A stretch of DNA of 38,839 bases from an uncultured Bacilli bacterium (GCA_947628585.1 CANRAL010000009.1:1-38839), one strand, 5' to 3'. Shown: positions 28,360 through 37,696, numbered from the stretch's first letter. Translations and numbers: made by a program. The notes: generated by a model not told the origin, from the letters alone.

Positions 28360-28907
28360 AATTAATTGTCGGCCTAGGAAATCCTGAAAAAAAGTATGAA
28401 AAAACTCGTCATAATATTGGCTTTTGGCTTATAGATAGCTATTTAAAAGATGTTCATTGGCAAACTAAATTTAAAGGACTATTTTATAAGACGATAATAG
28501 CTGGGGAAGATATAATTTTTTTAAAACCTTTAACCTATATGAATTTATCTGGAAAATCAGTTAAAGAATATGTTAATTATTATAATATTGATTTAAATGA
28601 TATCCTAATTATTCAAGATGATTTAGATCAAGATTTTGGTAAATATAAGTTAAAGAAAAATAGTAGTTCGGGGGGACATAATGGCATAAAATCCATTATT
28701 AATGAACTTAACTCTATGGATTTTGCAAGATTAAAAATTGGTATAAAAAATAATAATCTGAGTGATACAATAGATTTTGTTTTAGGTAATTTTACCAAGG
28801 AAGAACAAGAAACATTAAAAAAATTATATCCCACCTTTGAAGAAATAATTAATTCTTTTATAAATAATGGTATTGAAAGGACAATGAACATTTATAATAC
28901 TAAATGA
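28356..28907 (+). CDS. pth: Peptidyl-tRNA hydrolase
   Basis: IVGLGNPEKKYEKTRHNIGF, DDLD, GGHNGIKSI. Confidence 0.97.
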   Translation: MKLIVGLGNPEKKYEKTRHNIGFWLIDSYLKDVHWQTKFKGLFYKTIIAGEDIIFLKPLTYMNLSGKSVKEYVNYYNIDLNDILIIQDDLDQDFGKYKLKKNSSSGGHNGIKSIINELNSMDFARLKIGIKNNNLSDTIDFVLGNFTKEEQETLKKLYPTFEEIINSFINNGIERTMNIYNTK

Positions 28908-28916
28908 TGGTGAATT

Positions 28917-31900
28917 ATGGATTTTTTAGATACAATATTTAAATATGATAATGATACGGAAATTTCGGGATTAACTTTAGAGTTATGTCTTTTGTATGCA
29001 ATTAAACTATATAAGCAAGATTCTAAAAACGTATTAATTGTAACTAATTCCCTATATGAAGCAAATAATTTTTATAATTGTCTTATGACTTATGAAAAAA
29101 ATGTATTATTGTTTCCCATGGATGATTTTTTGTCATCGATGATTGTGGCTGAAAGTCCTGATTTAAAATATAAAAGATTGGAAACATTATCTTTTTTAAA
29201 AGATCAAAAAAAGCATATTGTTGTAACAAATTTAATGGGTTATTTAAAATTTTTAACTGATAAAAATAGTGTTTCTACTTTTGAAATTAAGAAAAATTTG
29301 GATATTAAAAGAGATGATATAGTACTACAATTAGAAAAATTTGGCTATCATCGCGAATCGTTAGTAACGCAAACTGGTGAATATTCTGTTAGGGGATTTA
29401 TAGTTGATATTTTTTCCATTGATGAAAATCATCCCATTAGAATTGAATTAGATGGTAATTTTATTTCTGAAATAAGGTATTTTGATGAAGACAGTCAACT
29501 ATCCTTAAATGAGATAAATGATATTTTTATTAAACCAGTTGAGGAAATTAAAACAGATATTTTTAGTTCTTTATACGATTATGCTAATAATCCCAAAGTA
29601 ATATTTATTGATATAAATCAAATTAAAGCTTCTTATTTAAAACTTCAAGAAGATATTTTTAATTATCAAAATAATACTAATTCTAAAGAAAAAGTAATGT
29701 TTGATTTCGATGATATTAATCCTCAAGAAACCTTTTATTTAAATAGATTTGGTTCGGATGTAAATAATTATAATGCTAAAACAATAAGTAATTATAATTT
29801 AAATTTTGATCTTTTAAAAAACGATTATAATAAATATTTAAAAGAAGGAAAAGAAGTATTTTTTTGCTTAAATAAAAATAATCAAATTAAAAAAATAAAA
29901 GATTTAATTCCTGATGCTAAAATAATTAATCAAGAAATAAATAATGGTTTTATTATTGATAAATTTGTTATTATCGGAGCAAATGATTTAGAAGAAGTAA
30001 AAAAGAAAGTAATAAATTATAAAAATAATTATAAAATTGGTAAAAAAATTAAGAGTTTTGATCAATTGAATAAAGGTGATTATGTAGTTCATTTAGCCTA
30101 TGGAATAGGAATCTATCAAGGTATTAAAACTTTAAATGTAAGAGGAGCTACCAAGGATTTTTTAGAAATTGCCTATGAAGGAACGGATAAAATTTATGTT
30201 CCTGTAGAAAAAATTTCTAATATTTATAAATATTCTGATAAAGATGGATCAATTCCCAAATTAAATAAATTAGGAAGCTTAAATTGGTCAAAAACTAAAA
30301 AGTATATTGAAACTAAAATAAAAGATATATCCAAAGAACTAATTAGTTTATATCAAGAAAGAATTAAAGTAAAGACGGATTCTTATTTAGATTATCCTGA
30401 AGAAGAAGTTTTCGCGTCCGCATTTCAATATGATTTAACTGTCGATCAAGAAAAGACTATTAAAGAGATAAATAATGATTTGCGTAAATCTAATCCGATG
30501 GATCGATTATTATGTGGTGATGTTGGTTTTGGTAAAACTGAAGTAGCTATGCGAGCTATTTTTAAAACAATTTTAAATAAGCATCAAGTAATGTATTTAT
30601 GTCCTACGACTATTCTTTCTAAACAACAATATACAGTTGCTATGGAAAGATTTAAAGATTGGCCCATTGATATTGCTTTATTAAATAGACATGTTTCATC
30701 CACGCAAGCTAAAAAAATAATTGATAAATTAAAAAATGGCCAAATAGATTTAGTAATTGGAACGCATCGTTTATTAAGTGATGATATAAAATTTAAAAAT
30801 TTAGGTTTATTAGTAGTAGATGAAGAACAACGATTTGGAGTTACTCATAAAGAAAAAATTAAAAAAATAAAAAATGATGTAAATGTTTTAACTTTAAGTG
30901 CAACTCCTATACCTCGGACTTTAAAAATGGCTATGTCAGGTTTAAGAGATTTATCTATTATTGATACACCGCCAGTTAATCGTTATCCAGTTCAAACTTA
31001 TGTGGTAATTGAAGATGATTTAATTATAAGAGATGCTATTTATAAAGAATTAAGCCGAGGTGGACAAGTATTTATTCTTTATAATTATGTAGAAAGTATT
31101 GAAAAATATACAAATCATATTGCTACATTGATACCAGAAGCTAAAATTACTTTTGCGCATGGGCAAATGGAAAAAAATGAACTTGATAATATAATGACCG
31201 ATTTTATTGATCAAAAATATGATATTTTAATTTGTACTACCATAATTGAAAGTGGTATTGATATACCTAATGTTAATACTTTGATAATCCATGATGCCGA
31301 TCATTTTGGCTTAAGTCAGCTTTATCAAATAAGAGGACGGGTTGGCAGAAGTAATCGAATAGCGTATGCTTATTTAATGTATGCTAAAAATAAAGTGTTG
31401 ACGGAAACTGCCATAAAAAGGTTGGAAACAATTAAAGATTTCACGGAGCTTGGTAGTGGTTATCGAATAGCAATGCGTGATTTAAGTATTCGTGGTGCAG
31501 GTGATATTTTTGGCTCTTCGCAAGCCGGTTTTGTTGATTCCGTTGGAATAAGTTTATATATGAAAATGATTGAAGATGAAATGAAACGTCAACAAGGAAT
31601 AGAAGTTATGGAAGAAGAAGATACCAAAGCTTTACTTAATGTAACAACGCATATTAGTGATGATTACGTTAGTGATGAAGATGTAAAAATTGAAATTCAT
31701 CAAAAAATTAACGAAATTGATTCTTATGATAAATTATTAAAAATAAAAAAAGAATTGGAAGATCGTTTTGGTAAAATAAATAATGATTTATTAGTTTATA
31801 TGTATGAAGAATGGTTTGAAAAAATTTGTCAAAAATATAAGATAACCAAAGTAACACAAACTGATAGAGTAATTGAAATAGAATTACCTGAAGAATTATC

Positions 31901-32063
31901 TAGTACTATTAAGGGTGATAAATTATTACTAGAAGCGTTATCTTTATCACGTAGTTTCAATATTAAATATGTTAATAAAAGAATAATTATTCAATTATTA
32001 TATAAATCATTAGAAAAACATTTTATTTTTTATTTAGTAACCCTATTAGAAAAAATATTATAA
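28917..32063 (+). CDS. mfd: Transcription-repair coupling factor Mfd
   Basis: CarD-like domain GDYVVHLAYGIGIY, GDVGFGKTEVAMRA, DEEQRFGV, RGRVGRS. Confidence 0.97.
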   Translation: MDFLDTIFKYDNDTEISGLTLELCLLYAIKLYKQDSKNVLIVTNSLYEANNFYNCLMTYEKNVLLFPMDDFLSSMIVAESPDLKYKRLETLSFLKDQKKHIVVTNLMGYLKFLTDKNSVSTFEIKKNLDIKRDDIVLQLEKFGYHRESLVTQTGEYSVRGFIVDIFSIDENHPIRIELDGNFISEIRYFDEDSQLSLNEINDIFIKPVEEIKTDIFSSLYDYANNPKVIFIDINQIKASYLKLQEDIFNYQNNTNSKEKVMFDFDDINPQETFYLNRFGSDVNNYNAKTISNYNLNFDLLKNDYNKYLKEGKEVFFCLNKNNQIKKIKDLIPDAKIINQEINNGFIIDKFVIIGANDLEEVKKKVINYKNNYKIGKKIKSFDQLNKGDYVVHLAYGIGIYQGIKTLNVRGATKDFLEIAYEGTDKIYVPVEKISNIYKYSDKDGSIPKLNKLGSLNWSKTKKYIETKIKDISKELISLYQERIKVKTDSYLDYPEEEVFASAFQYDLTVDQEKTIKEINNDLRKSNPMDRLLCGDVGFGKTEVAMRAIFKTILNKHQVMYLCPTTILSKQQYTVAMERFKDWPIDIALLNRHVSSTQAKKIIDKLKNGQIDLVIGTHRLLSDDIKFKNLGLLVVDEEQRFGVTHKEKIKKIKNDVNVLTLSATPIPRTLKMAMSGLRDLSIIDTPPVNRYPVQTYVVIEDDLIIRDAIYKELSRGGQVFILYNYVESIEKYTNHIATLIPEAKITFAHGQMEKNELDNIMTDFIDQKYDILICTTIIESGIDIPNVNTLIIHDADHFGLSQLYQIRGRVGRSNRIAYAYLMYAKNKVLTETAIKRLETIKDFTELGSGYRIAMRDLSIRGAGDIFGSSQAGFVDSVGISLYMKMIEDEMKRQQGIEVMEEEDTKALLNVTTHISDDYVSDEDVKIEIHQKINEIDSYDKLLKIKKELEDRFGKINNDLLVYMYEEWFEKICQKYKITKVTQTDRVIEIELPEELSSTIKGDKLLLEALSLSRSFNIKYVNKRIIIQLLYKSLEKHFIFYLVTLLEKIL

Positions 32064-32096
32064 AAAATCAGAAGCAATTTGGTAACTGATTTTTTA
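32062..32096 (+). terminator. Terminator after mfd
   Basis: AAAAATCAG-N14-CTGATTTTT plus T-run. Confidence 0.8.
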
Positions 32097-32177
32097 ATTT
32101 TAAAAAGTAAGCTATTATAAGTATAAAATTTAAATAATACTCCAAACTAAATGATGAAATGAATTGGAGTGAAGTAT

Positions 32178-32693
32178 TTGAAAACGACTGGAGTAACAAG
32201 AAAAATTGATGAGTTAGGGCGAATTGTTATCCCTAAAGAAATTAGAAGAAATTTAAGTATTCGGGATGGGGAAAATTTAGAAATATTTATTGATAATGAT
32301 GCCATTTGTTTAAAAAAACATTTTCAAATTCATTCTTTTTTAGAAATTGGTAATAAGCTTATAAATTTATTATCTTCACTAATAGATGCCGAAATTTATA
32401 TAACTGATCGCGAAAAAGTAATTTGCTCAAGTATTAAATCTAATATCATAAATAAAAACATTAATGGTAAATTAATTAATTTAATTGATGAAAGGGAATC
32501 CTTTTTTAGTGTTGAAGCAGAAACTATAAACTTTGAAAATGAAAAAATAAATGGTTATTTTAGCATTGTTCCCATTATTTCTTCTATAGATTCTTTGGGG
32601 TTAGTAATTTTTAATTCTAAAAGATATGAAGATTATAAACTTTTAATTAAATTAATTGCGAAAATCTTAGCGGACAAGGTTGATATTTGTTGA
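32178..32693 (+). CDS. spoVT: SpoVT-like regulator (SpoVT/AbrB N-terminus + GAF-like C-terminus)
   Basis: KTTGVTRKIDELGRIVIPKEIRRNL; downstream of mfd. TTG start after GGAG. Confidence 0.85.
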   Translation: MKTTGVTRKIDELGRIVIPKEIRRNLSIRDGENLEIFIDNDAICLKKHFQIHSFLEIGNKLINLLSSLIDAEIYITDREKVICSSIKSNIINKNINGKLINLIDERESFFSVEAETINFENEKINGYFSIVPIISSIDSLGLVIFNSKRYEDYKLLIKLIAKILADKVDIC

Positions 32694-32718
32694 AATATCC
32701 CTTTTTTAATGCTAAAAT
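32690..32718 (+). promoter_or_regulatory. Promoter for T-box-HAD-metG unit
   Basis: TTGAAA-N17-TAAAAT with TGC extended -10; -35 overlaps the spoVT stop. Confidence 0.75.
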
Positions 32719-32725
32719 ATTGGTA

Positions 32726-32919
32726 ATTAACGAAGAAAAAATGGGTACTTGGGGAAATTTTAAAGAGAGTTTCTTATTTGGTGGAAGAGAAATAAAGGAA
32801 ACCAAGGAGTATGAATTTGGGAGTTAAATCGTAAAATCGCGTTAGGATTTAAAGAGCATGAATAGTCATGAATTAAGGTGGTACCGCGGGGAAACTCGTC
32901 CTTAGTTGATGACTTTTTT
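32726..32919 (+). promoter_or_regulatory. T-box riboswitch, predicted Met specific
   Basis: T-box AAGGTGGTACCGCGGG at 32875-32890 with CGTCCTT partner; AGAGAG/GGTGG Stem I elements; ATG in GGAGTATGAA specifier region; stem III CATGA-ATAG-TCATG; metG downstream. Confidence 0.93.
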
Positions 32920-32933
32920 CTTTGGGAGGCAGT

Positions 32934-33545
32934 ATGATAAAAAAAATTATTTTTGATTTAGATGGAACACTTATTAATTGGAAACCTCAATATTTATTAG
33001 CTTTTAAAAAAGTAATTGATGAATATAATCTTGATTTAGATTATCATCGTCAAGTGGAGTTTGCTTCAACTTATGAAAAAATTTATTCTAATTTTAATTT
33101 AGATGATTTTAAAAAACATTTTTATAATGTTTATGGTATTGATGTTCCTTTAGATTTTTTTAAAAAATACTTGAATTATTTAGGAAATGCCAGTGAAAAA
33201 AATTCCCGATTAATAAAACTTTTAAAAGATTTATCCCAAGATTATGAGCTTGGAGTATTAACTAATTGGTTTTTATCTAGTCAATATGAACGATTAAAAA
33301 AGGCCCAAATTGATGAATATTTAAAGCCAAATCCTAATAGTTATTTATTAGCAATTGGTAAATATTATCCTCAAGAATGTGTTATGGTAGGAGATTCTTA
33401 TAAAACGGATATTGAAGGAGCACTTAATATAGGAATGAATGGTATTTTAATTAGTAAGGATGATCGAATGTACGATGTTACAACTATTAAAAATATTTAT
33501 GAAATTAAAAAAGTTTTAAAGAAGGGTGAAATTTATGGAAAATAA
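32934..33545 (+). CDS. HAD-superfamily hydrolase (phosphatase-like)
   Basis: IIFDLDGTLINW motif I, GVLTNW, VMVGDSYKTDIEGALNIGM. Confidence 0.9.
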   Translation: MIKKIIFDLDGTLINWKPQYLLAFKKVIDEYNLDLDYHRQVEFASTYEKIYSNFNLDDFKKHFYNVYGIDVPLDFFKKYLNYLGNASEKNSRLIKLLKDLSQDYELGVLTNWFLSSQYERLKKAQIDEYLKPNPNSYLLAIGKYYPQECVMVGDSYKTDIEGALNIGMNGILISKDDRMYDVTTIKNIYEIKKVLKKGEIYGK

Positions 33546-35073
33546 AAAATATTATATTAGTACGGCAATAGCGTATACATCAGGTAAGCCTCATATTGGT
33601 AATACATATGAAATTGTTTTAGCGGATGCTATAGCTCGTTTTAAAAGATTACAAGGTTATGATGTTTATTTGCAAACTGGGACTGATGAACATGGAGAAA
33701 AAATAGAGCTTAAGGCTAAAGAAGCCGGAATTACGCCTCAAGAATTTGTAGATAATGTTGCTGAAGAAATAAAAAATATTTGGGATATTATGAATACTAG
33801 TTATGATAAATTTGTAAGAACTACCGATGAACATCATGAAAAAGTAGTTCAAAATATTTTTAAATATATGTATGATAAAGGAGATATATATAAGGGTGAA
33901 TATAAAGGTTTATATTGTACACCTTGTGAATCTTTTTGGACTGAATCGCAATTAGTGGATGGTAAATGTCCTGACTGTGGAAGAGAAGTTCAAGAAAAAG
34001 AAGAAGAAGCTTATTTTTTTAAATTATCAAAATATCAAAAACCATTAGAAGATTATATTGAATCACATCCTGATTTTATTCAACCGGTGGCTCGAAAGAA
34101 TGAAATGATAAATAATTTTATTAAACCGGGATTACAAGATTTATGTGTATCACGGACTTCTTTTTCCTGGGGAATACCTGTTCTTTTTGATCCTAAACAT
34201 GTTGTTTATGTTTGGCTTGATGCTTTAACAAATTATATTACCAATATTGGTTATGACATTAATAATGCTACGGAAGAATTTAATTATAAATGGCCCGCGG
34301 ATCTTCATTTAATTGGAAAGGATATTATTCGTTTTCATACTATTTATTGGCCATGCTTTTTAATGAGTTTGAATTTACCATTACCGCATAAAGTATTTGG
34401 GCATCCATGGTTAATTATGGCCGATGGTAAGATGAGTAAGTCAAAGGGTAACATAGTTTATGCTGATGATTTAGTAAAAGAGTTTGGTGTAGATGCCGTA
34501 AGATATTATTTTTTACACGAAATTCCTTTTGCTGCTGATGGTTTCTTTTCTCGAGAATTATTAATTGAAAAAATTAATAGTGATTTAGTTAATATATTAG
34601 GTAATTTAGTTAATCGGACAATAAGTATGAACTATAAATATTTTGATGGTATTATTCAAGAACTAACACCGTATGAAGAAGTAGATAACAATTTAATAGA
34701 AAATGTTAAAAATTTATTTACGGTTGTACCTGAAAAAATGGACGAATTACGCGTTGGTGAAACTATTGAAGAAATATTTAATGTATTACGGAAATGTAAT
34801 AAATATATTGATGATACCGCTCCTTGGATTTTAGCAAAAGATGAAACTAAAAAGGCTCGCTTAGGCTCAGTTTTACATATATTACTTGAAAGTATTCGAA
34901 TTTGTGCGGTATATTTACAAGCTTTTTTACCAGAAACTGCGGAAAAAATATTAAAACAATTAAATACGGAAACTAAGACAATGGAATCTACTTTATCCTT
35001 TGGTGAAGTTTTAAAACCAGGTGATAAATTAGGAGAACCAATTCATTTATTCGAAAGAATTGAAAATAAATAA
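33535..35073 (+). CDS. metG: Methionyl-tRNA synthetase
   Basis: YISTAIAYTSGKPHIGNTYE, CTPCESFW/CPDCGR zinc knuckle, KMSKSKGN. Confidence 0.98.
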   Translation: MENKKYYISTAIAYTSGKPHIGNTYEIVLADAIARFKRLQGYDVYLQTGTDEHGEKIELKAKEAGITPQEFVDNVAEEIKNIWDIMNTSYDKFVRTTDEHHEKVVQNIFKYMYDKGDIYKGEYKGLYCTPCESFWTESQLVDGKCPDCGREVQEKEEEAYFFKLSKYQKPLEDYIESHPDFIQPVARKNEMINNFIKPGLQDLCVSRTSFSWGIPVLFDPKHVVYVWLDALTNYITNIGYDINNATEEFNYKWPADLHLIGKDIIRFHTIYWPCFLMSLNLPLPHKVFGHPWLIMADGKMSKSKGNIVYADDLVKEFGVDAVRYYFLHEIPFAADGFFSRELLIEKINSDLVNILGNLVNRTISMNYKYFDGIIQELTPYEEVDNNLIENVKNLFTVVPEKMDELRVGETIEEIFNVLRKCNKYIDDTAPWILAKDETKKARLGSVLHILLESIRICAVYLQAFLPETAEKILKQLNTETKTMESTLSFGEVLKPGDKLGEPIHLFERIENK

Positions 35074-35089
35074 TATTTCCAGGGAAATA
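35074..35089. promoter_or_regulatory. NBS-like site between metG and tatD
   Basis: TATTTCCAGGGAAATA directly after the metG stop; one mismatch to the NBS consensus. Confidence 0.55.
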
Positions 35090-35101
35090 ATAGGTGATTT
35101 T

Positions 35102-35860
35102 ATGTTTACAGATAGTCATGCCCATATTTATTCTGAATATTATGATGATATTTCTAAAGTATTATCTCGGGCTAAGGAAAAGAATATTGGAAGAATTATT
35201 AATAATGGTGTTGATAATAAAACTAATAAAGAAGTATTATCAACAATTGAAGAATTTCCGGAAATATATGGGGCAATTGGAATCCATCCCGAGCATGTTC
35301 ATGAATATAGCATAGATGATATAAATTTTATAATAGATAATCTTAATAATCCTAAAATAGTAGCCATAGGTGAAATAGGTTTAGATTATCATTACGAAAA
35401 AGAATCTAAAGAAGCACAAATAAAATTATTTGAACGTCAACTAGCTATAGCCGAACAATATAATATGCCAGTTGTTATTCATAGTCGTGAAGCTACGCAA
35501 GATACAATTGATACATTGAAAAAATATCATGTAAAAGGAGTTATTCATTCCTTTTCCGGTAGTAAAGAAGTAGCAAATATTTATATAAAAATGGGTTTTT
35601 TATTAGGTATTAATGGCGTAATTACTTTTAAAAATTCTAATATTAAAGATGTTTATAAAGATATACCTTTAGAAAATATTATTCTAGAAACGGATTCGCC
35701 ATATCTTACACCACATCCTTATCGAGGTGAAAAAAATGAGCCTAGTTATATTTATGATATTGCAAACTTTGTTGCTGATTTAAAGCAAGTACCTATTGAT
35801 AAGCTAGCCGAACAAACTAATAAAAATATTAAAAAAATGTTTAGTAAAATTATAAATTAA
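35102..35860 (+). CDS. tatD: TatD-family DNase
   Basis: FTDSHAHIYSEYY, AIGEIGLDYH, VIHSREA, LETDSPYLTPHPYRG. Confidence 0.95.
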   Translation: MFTDSHAHIYSEYYDDISKVLSRAKEKNIGRIINNGVDNKTNKEVLSTIEEFPEIYGAIGIHPEHVHEYSIDDINFIIDNLNNPKIVAIGEIGLDYHYEKESKEAQIKLFERQLAIAEQYNMPVVIHSREATQDTIDTLKKYHVKGVIHSFSGSKEVANIYIKMGFLLGINGVITFKNSNIKDVYKDIPLENIILETDSPYLTPHPYRGEKNEPSYIYDIANFVADLKQVPIDKLAEQTNKNIKKMFSKIIN

Positions 35861-35953
35861 AAATAATAAAAAAATTGGACAATTAATAAATATTTGTCTA
35901 ATTTTTTTCATATAATAAAGAAATACCAATATTATCCAAAAAGGTTGGAAATT

Positions 35954-35982
35954 TTGACATTATTACTCATAAATGGTATAAT
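35954..35982 (+). promoter_or_regulatory. Perfect consensus sigma-A promoter
   Basis: TTGACA-N17-TATAAT with TGG extended -10. Confidence 0.88.
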
Positions 35983-35988
35983 GATATT

Positions 35989-36307
35989 GTTTCCATTAAG
36001 GAGGAAAGGTTGAAAAAATAATGACAAAATAAGCATGAAAAAAAGATTTTGAGAAAAAAATCGCAAAATTTCAAGTTTATAATAACAAAAATAAAATATT
36101 GTTGTAGGCATTGACTGAAAATTCTCAAACTAGAAAACAAGAAATGATTTTCACATAGATAAGGTTCCGTGCTCAATAAAGGCAACACTCATTTGTACAC
36201 CGAGAATAATCGACACATATAAAAATACGGGTTTAAGATAAGATTCTTAACACCACTCACCTCGCCGTGCTCTGTAGTGTACCTGCAACAAGTAGTTATT
36301 ATAAACA
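35989..36307 (+). ncRNA. Candidate structured RNA or long structured leader, family unassigned
   Basis: Consensus promoter; long-range arms GTTTATAATAAC (36075-36086)/GTTATTATAAAC (36295-36306) and TTGTTGTAGG (36099-36108)/CCTGCAACAA (36282-36291); local GC rise; no plausible ORF. Confidence 0.6.
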
Positions 36308-36325
36308 AAAAAGTTTAAAAGTCAA
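36298..36325 (-). promoter_or_regulatory. Near-consensus minus-strand promoter
   Basis: Minus strand TTGACT-N16-TATAAT. Confidence 0.6.
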
Positions 36326-36344
36326 TTTTTCAAATCAATTTGTG

Positions 36345-36364
36345 CCTTTCAGAGGACTGAAAGG
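36345..36364 (+). other. Stable hairpin in leader of 3D-domain gene
   Basis: CCTTTCAG-AGGA-CTGAAAGG, no T-run after it. Confidence 0.7.
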
Positions 36365-36390
36365 ACGATAGAAAGGAATGTTAGTTAAAT

Positions 36391-36930
36391 ATGAAAAAAT
36401 TAATCAATTATACAATTCGTTTAATATTGATTATTTTAATTGTTTTGGTAGCTAATACTTCAGTTAATATATATGAAAATAAAATTGAAAATACAAATGT
36501 AAATAATACAGTTAATTTATCTACAATGGCTTTAAAAGTTGTAGAAATTAATTTGGCAGATAAATTTACCGCGAAAGATACTTTTACTGGTGATTTAACG
36601 GGATATGCTTATAATTGTCCATTATGTGGTGGTACTTTAGGTTGTTTACCAAGTTATTATATAAAAGACGGAACTGTAACTTATCCTGATAATGATTACG
36701 GAGTTGTTCGAATTGTAGCATCAAGTAAAAATTTACCATGTGGTTCAATTGTTAGATTTAATAGTGATAAAATATCTAATGAAGAAACTTATGCAATAGT
36801 TTTGGATAGAGGGGTAAGAGGAAATGCCTTAGACTTACTTGTTCCTAGTGAAGAATATGCTTCAACTTATATTGGTCGTAGTTCTATAACATATGATGTT
36901 TTAAGAAATGGTTGGTCTAATGGAAGCTAA
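36391..36930 (+). CDS. Secreted 3D-domain protein (YabE-like position)
   Basis: N-terminal signal/TM; 3D-type core GYAYNC...YAIVLDRGVRGNALDLLV; between tatD and rsmA. Confidence 0.8.
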   Translation: MKKLINYTIRLILIILIVLVANTSVNIYENKIENTNVNNTVNLSTMALKVVEINLADKFTAKDTFTGDLTGYAYNCPLCGGTLGCLPSYYIKDGTVTYPDNDYGVVRIVASSKNLPCGSIVRFNSDKISNEETYAIVLDRGVRGNALDLLVPSEEYASTYIGRSSITYDVLRNGWSNGS

Positions 36931-37696
36931 AAAAAGTTTAGGTCAAAACTTTTTAATAGATAATAATATAATTAATTTAATAGCCGATTCTATCTCGGCT
37001 TCTTCTTTAGATTTAATAATTGAAATAGGTCCCGGGCAAGGGGCTTTAACTAAGGAATTGGTTAAAAAAAATTCTTTATATAGAGCTTATGAAATAGATA
37101 AGGATATGCAAGATTATTTAAAAGTTTACGAAAATGAAAGACAAAAAATTATTTATGAAGATTTTTTAAAAGCTAATCTTAGAGATGATCTTAAAAATCT
37201 TAATTATAATAATTTATTTATTGTGGGTAATTTACCTTATTATATAACTAGTCCTATTATTGAAAAAATAATAGATGAAGATTTATCTTTTGAAAAATTA
37301 GTAATAATGGTTCAAAAAGAAGTTGCTAATCGCTTTATGGCAAATCCTGGAACTAAAGAATATGGTTATTTTACTTTATTTTTAAAATATTATTTTGATA
37401 TAAATAGAATATGTGAAGTTAGTAAAGATAAATTTAGACCTATTCCTAAGGTAGATAGTACGGTTTTAGAGTTAACGATAAGAAAGAAAAATTTAGATAT
37501 AGATATTAAAATATATCAAGAATTTTTAAAGAAATGTTTTAGTCAAAAGCGAAAAACTTTAAAAAATAATTTAAAAGAATATGACTGGTATAAAATAAAA
37601 AATATTTTGGATAAACATAATTTATCAGAATCAATAAGAGCTGAAGAACTAAGTGAAGATATTTTAAGTGAAATATTAAAAGCTTTATATAACTAA
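36920..37696 (+). CDS. rsmA: 16S rRNA dimethyladenosine transferase RsmA (KsgA)
   Basis: KKSLGQNFLID, IEIGPGQGALT, VGNLPYYITSPI. Confidence 0.97.
   Translation: MEAKKSLGQNFLIDNNIINLIADSISASSLDLIIEIGPGQGALTKELVKKNSLYRAYEIDKDMQDYLKVYENERQKIIYEDFLKANLRDDLKNLNYNNLFIVGNLPYYITSPIIEKIIDEDLSFEKLVIMVQKEVANRFMANPGTKEYGYFTLFLKYYFDINRICEVSKDKFRPIPKVDSTVLELTIRKKNLDIDIKIYQEFLKKCFSQKRKTLKNNLKEYDWYKIKNILDKHNLSESIRAEELSEDILSEILKALYN

Noticed and set aside
1490-34300. Repeated CGCG-containing words (CCGCGG and similar)
   Set aside because: Mostly GCG alanine codons in coding sequence; CCGG occurs at similar frequency by eye, so no motif claim.
35254-35265. ATTTCCGGAAAT palindrome in tatD
   Set aside because: Two bases shorter in the core than the NBS, so half-site spacing is wrong; likely coding coincidence.
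35967-36188. Minus-strand 73-aa ORF in the structured intergenic locus
   Set aside because: Phe/Leu-rich antisense translation of A-rich DNA, no clear RBS, overlaps the RNA structure; more likely chance.
35989-36307. Identification as RNase P RNA, tmRNA, 6S RNA or a c-di-AMP (ydaO) leader
   Set aside because: Size is compatible with some, but I found no convincing conserved motifs (complete GAGGAAAGTCC/P4 partner, tmRNA ends, ydaO core), so no family was assigned.
37025-37040. CCCGGG in rsmA as an NBS
   Set aside because: Flanks do not match (GGT-CCCGGG-CAA) and the codons encode the conserved GPGQG motif.
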